NCBI GenBank assembly: GCA_002435585.1
Contig: DJDY01000001.1
Span: 1 to 6,348, forward strand
Direction: 5' to 3'
DNA length: 6,348 nucleotides
Origin: Lachnospira sp. UBA5912
Lineage (GTDB): Bacteria; Bacillota; Clostridia; Lachnospirales; Lachnospiraceae
Part shown: positions 5,675 through 6,348 of the stretch, one piece after another
Layout of the letters: the number at the start of each line of letters is the position of its first letter
Numbering within the stretch: position 1 is the first letter of the stretch
The notes under the pieces: model-generated
Seen by the model: the letters and a program-made list of their open reading frames with translations, nothing else
Databases searched by the model: none
Told to the model about the DNA's origin: nothing
Made by a program: the position numbers and the translations under genes

Positions 5675-6348
5675 ATGAAAGAAAAAAAATGTAGTATTAT
5701 TCAGGCAGTGATAGGATTAGTAATACTTATTGCTGGTATTGTGTTATGTGTTAACACATATGTTGTAAAGGGAAATAAGGCGTATGCGTTTTCTTTATTG
5801 ACAGCTATTGTAGGTGCAGTTGTGTTTATATCTGGTTTATATAATATTTTTTCAAAAAGCGAAAAGAAACCAGTAGATGCCAAGGTTATAGCGCAGGCAG
5901 CTTTATGTGCAGCATTATGTTATGTTGGTGCAACATTTATTAAAATAGATATTCCAGTAGGAACAGAAAGAACAATGTTTCATTTCGGAAACGTATTCTG
6001 TGTACTTGCAGCACTTCTTATAGGTGGTGCGTGGGGCGGACTTGCGGGAGCTGTTGGTATGACAATAAGTGACCTTACAACAGCATATGTAACTAGTGCT
6101 CCTAAGACATTTTTCTTAAAATTATGTATCGGACTTATAGTTGGTTTTGTTGCACATAAGCTTTTTAAGCTTTCTAAGGAACATTCAATAAAATATGTGA
6201 CAATTGCAACAGTAGTATCTAGCGTATGCGGCATGCTGTTTAATGTTGTGGCAGATCCTATAGTCGGATATTTCTATAAGACATATCTGTTAGGTGTGCC
6301 TCAGGATCTTGCAAAAGCCCTTGCAAAGGTAGGAGCAGTGACAACATC
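5675..6348 (+). CDS. ECF transporter S component, 3'-truncated by the window end
   Basis: The open frame starts at ATG 5675 and runs off the window after 224 full codons, so the C-terminus is missing. The product is an integral membrane protein. Residues about 8-28 and 38-58 form two hydrophobic segments, followed by a charged SKSEKK loop. From about residue 70 there is a core resembling ECF S components of the COG4720/PF07155 kind: a helix at 71-90, FHFGNVFCVLAALLIGGAWG (102-121), a glycine-rich helix, SDLTTAYVTSAPKTFFLK (132-149) and further helices at about 150-163 and 175-197. S components bind a vitamin-like substrate and work with the shared EcfT and EcfA/EcfA' subunits, none of which lies in the window. 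Substrate cannot be assigned. The two helices before the core look like an extension. The Shine-Dalgarno sequence is poor (AAAAGAG ends one base before ATG), and start 5675 is chosen as the first ATG of the frame ahead of the first hydrophobic helix. Confidence 0.8.
   Translation, partial: MKEKKCSIIQAVIGLVILIAGIVLCVNTYVVKGNKAYAFSLLTAIVGAVVFISGLYNIFSKSEKKPVDAKVIAQAALCAALCYVGATFIKIDIPVGTERTMFHFGNVFCVLAALLIGGAWGGLAGAVGMTISDLTTAYVTSAPKTFFLKLCIGLIVGFVAHKLFKLSKEHSIKYVTIATVVSSVCGMLFNVVADPIVGYFYKTYLLGVPQDLAKALAKVGAVTT

Noticed and set aside
5980..6234. 84-codon and nearby 60-codon (5701-5883) frames on the - strand
   Set aside because: They are opposite the S-component gene and reflect its hydrophobic, stop-poor complement. 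The + strand frame shows family motifs and continuous helices.
1..6348. CRISPR array, tRNA, rRNA or insertion sequence
   Set aside because: No regularly spaced direct repeats, no cloverleaf or rRNA-like segment, and no transposase frame were seen on either strand.

Overview
The window is AT-rich and its coding style is that of a low-GC Firmicute: many ATA, AGA and GGA codons, purine-rich ribosome binding sites and hairpin terminators. The large double-activase protein is typical of anaerobic Clostridia, so a gut or rumen Lachnospiraceae-type organism is my best guess. This rests on gene content and codon use, not on a database match.

Layout, all genes on the + strand. Positions 1-146 hold the end of an upstream unit: a 15-bp hairpin with a weak T-rich tail, then a candidate promoter. 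Positions 147-833 encode a HAD-superfamily phosphatase of the phosphoglycolate-phosphatase type. Positions 919-5328 encode a 1469-residue protein that joins two BcrA/BadF/HgdC-type activase ATPase domains, a four-cysteine knuckle and two related dehydratase-like (DUF2229/HgdB-like) halves. A 19-codon ORF with a strong ribosome binding site follows at 5345-5404. A 16-bp perfect hairpin at 5409-5455 closes the unit. Positions 5456-5674 are non-coding but dense in complementary segments. At 5675 begins a membrane protein, cut by the window end, that looks like the substrate-binding (S) component of an ECF vitamin transporter.

How the parts may work together. The 85-base gap between the first two genes has no clear terminator, so the phosphatase, the giant activase and the micro-ORF may share a transcript ending at 5409-5455. 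In characterised relatives the activase hydrolyses ATP to push one low-potential electron into an iron-sulfur dehydratase. Here both partners appear to lie in one chain, and no acyl-CoA or fermentation gene sits next to it to reveal the substrate. The ECF gene is probably a separate unit.

The part most worth a second look is 5457-5674, upstream of the transporter gene. It holds a long hairpin (30 pairs over 79 bases), a 10-bp closing helix, and a 15-pair helix that would cover the bases just before the start codon. The last two cannot form together without a pseudoknot, as expected of an RNA switch. I match it to no riboswitch class I know. Because it starts right after a terminator, whether the whole element is transcribed with the gene is open.
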